Of a stretch of DNA of 64,000 nt, positions 62,031-64,000 are shown piece after piece. Each line of letters opens with the position of its first letter. Position 1 is the stretch's first letter. Location of the stretch: positions 3,844,001-3,908,000 of the forward strand of contig WARS01000012.1 of NCBI GenBank assembly GCA_008933995.1, written 5' to 3'. The stretch comes from Datnioides undecimradiatus (lineage: Eukaryota; Chordata; Actinopteri; Lobotiformes; Datnioididae). The notes under the pieces are model-generated. The model was not told the origin of the DNA, did not search any database, and was given only the letters and a program-made list of their open reading frames with translations. The translations under genes were made by a program, and so were the position numbers.

Positions 62031-64000
62031 AACAGCTGGAGTATGTGTTACAGGAAATATTGGTGCACATTAGTCTCTGCTTTGTGATTTACAGTCACTT
62101 TCTCACACACACAGAAATACAGGCAGATGTTCCCTTGTTCCCTAGAGAATGACAGAATGGAAATTGACATTCCCAACTTATGGGAATGCCCGTCTCCTCC
62201 ACCACGTCTAAATGGCAGCCACGCTCACACAGTTTTAGGTATAAAGTCCGATTTTTAACTACGACTCAAAATATACATCTCGCACAAAATGAAATCTTTC
62301 CTCGGTCTCCGCGTTGAATACTTCTGCCTGCTCGCCTTCAGCTTTTCTTTCAGATGTCTTAAGAATTTCCACCAGCTATGGCTTGTGAAAATCTTTAGTC
62401 AGGCTGTCAGTGTTCTGAGCCATGCCTGCCAGACAGCAGCCTTTGATTCAGACTATAACACTTGGGAATACCTACAGTATGTGGATTTGTGTCTCTCATG
62501 GGACTGCCATTTCATTACTTCCTTCAGCCGTCATATAGACTCAAGTTTATTTCCCTCCCCCAGGCAGAGTAAATCTGGTCCAGGGCCAGGCAGCCACACC
62601 ATGGAACAGTGCTATAAAATGAAGCCTAATCGTCTCGGCCCCTGTAAGTGGTTTTACCTTCAGGGAGACATTTTGCTCTGGACAGACATGATCAGGCGCT
62701 ACGGCCATGACCAATAGCAGCTCTGCGGTGTCATCCAAAAGCAATAGATGTCTGAGGTGCCGGTGACCCCCTCGCCTTTCAAGCCACATTTCCCACCCCA
62801 CCAAACCCCTTCTCATAAAGGGGAATTGTAAATACATAACTCCTTTATAGGGACAAGTCAGTTAGCGCATGAAATGTAGCTGTATTTCCTCATGGTAGGT
62901 AACCTCTGCCTCCTTGAAATTAGGCTAAAGGGAGAATCTTCATTTATCCCGTCACTTGTTGCAGCTTTGTTATGCACCACTGCGGTAGTAGTGACTGAGA
63001 GAAAAATACTTATATTTGATAAAAGAGAGAGATTTGGGGCATTGACCTCTGTCAACCAATTTATTTTTTTGAAAATGTAATTGTTACATTAATTTTAGTG
63101 ACAATTGGGTATTCACTAGTCAAAATACATTATTATTAATAATATGTTATTATTAACAATAATAATTAATAATCATGTTTTATATGTTTATGTTTCATGT
63201 TTATTCTAAAATTATTAATCAGTTAAGGAACTATCAAAGAATTAGAGCTATCAGTTGCTCAGTACGTTGTGCTACAGACATATTTTGGTCAGTAACCTCT
63301 CCTTACATCTACATCCTGTAGATGTGTAACCATGTTTGCACAGAATGGTTAGTCATGCAAACTGTCGCCTTGTTATATACCATACACAGCCCTTGTTTCA
63401 CCTTGCCTTAGTAGGCATACAGTATAATGAAGTCTATTAGAAGCCAACCAATGTGTTGCACCTGAATGCCAGTGTTAATTACTCCTTTAATGGACTTGGT
63501 GTTCCTGTGGCTTCGTCTCTGACGGCAACCTTCACAACATTAATTGAAACTCCCCCACCTTCACAAGAGGGAACGCCTCAATTAACCTCTCCCAGTGGCT
63601 ATAACTGGTCAATTACTGCACCCCCCCCCCCTCTCTGTTCTGCATGTCAGCAAACACAGTCACAGTTCACATGGTGTGTCATCTAAAGGCCACGCTTTGG
63701 GAGTCATGTGGTCTTTAATCTAAGGCTATAGACAACACAGCCCTGTGTATGTTTGTGTGTTTGTTCTCGTTTCCTGTCGTCCGCTCCGTGCCAGCGTTTG
63801 TTCTTGCGGGCGCGTGTTTCATTTTGAGCAAATGTGAGTTTATTCACCTACAGAGCTGAACAGTGCTGTGCCCTTATTAAAGGGGCTTTCATTTCCTATA
63901 CAGTATGACACTGATCCCGATTGGCATTCTGACATTGAGTGCTAGTCGATTTCAATTCCCTTCGCATCCCCCCCCCCATACCCACTTATGCAGCAAAGTT
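62031..64000. other. Non-coding stretch at window end
   Basis: No supported exon. It contains an ATT-rich patch (63129-63176), a C11 run (63621-63631) and a C10 run (63968-63977). The 142-codon frame at 62289-62717 overlaps a 96-codon frame on the opposite strand and shows no domain. Confidence 0.5.

Noticed and set aside
62289..62717. 142-codon frame on the + strand
   Set aside because: No domain, no splice sites, and a 96-codon frame on the opposite strand overlaps it.
1..64000. Bacterial or viral gene cluster, CRISPR array
   Set aside because: There are no dense ORFs, no ribosome binding sites and no regularly spaced direct repeats. The microsatellites and spliced-exon signals indicate a vertebrate genome.

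Overview
This looks like vertebrate nuclear DNA, most likely from a percomorph teleost fish. It is AT-rich, has no dense ORFs or bacterial gene layout, and is full of dinucleotide microsatellites. It carries several worn interspersed repeats whose wording I recognise from many perch-like fish genomes. Examples are the roughly 560-bp repeat at 12950-13510, the 'tiger/rosette' type fragments near 5.6, 9.6 and 21.8 kb, and a LINE reverse-transcriptase tail at 55.0-55.5 kb. No database search was possible, so repeat names rest on memory of the families.

Only two segments look convincingly protein-coding. Both read as terminal exons of different genes, and they face each other. One is on the + strand (48792-48967), with a pyrimidine-rich acceptor, 57 codons and a stop. 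The other is on the - strand (52295-52496), with a good acceptor, 66 codons and a stop. The about 3.3 kb between the stops would hold the two 3' UTRs. On this reading most of 1-48.8 kb is intron or upstream sequence of the + gene, and 52.5-64 kb is intron of the - gene. I could not name either gene. Two weaker + strand exon candidates (31199-31258 and 44414-44634) end in the same phase that the 48792 exon needs. The second has its own ATG in good context and could make a product of about 62 residues.

Region by region: 1-12 kb is non-coding with short repeats. 12-18.3 kb is repeat-rich, with a purine-only style tract at 14.2-14.6 kb. 18.3-29.8 kb is quiet. 29.8-33 kb is a low-repeat, ATTA-rich block that looks like conserved regulatory sequence of a developmental locus. 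33-48.8 kb is mixed, with a GC-richer patch holding paired SOX-like sites at 37.6-38.0 kb. 48.8-52.5 kb is the convergent 3' ends. 52.5-64 kb is intron-like, with the LINE tail, microsatellites, a perfect 15-bp hairpin at 61.6 kb and another regulatory-looking patch at 61.7-62.0 kb. No tRNA, rRNA, CRISPR or complete mobile element was found.
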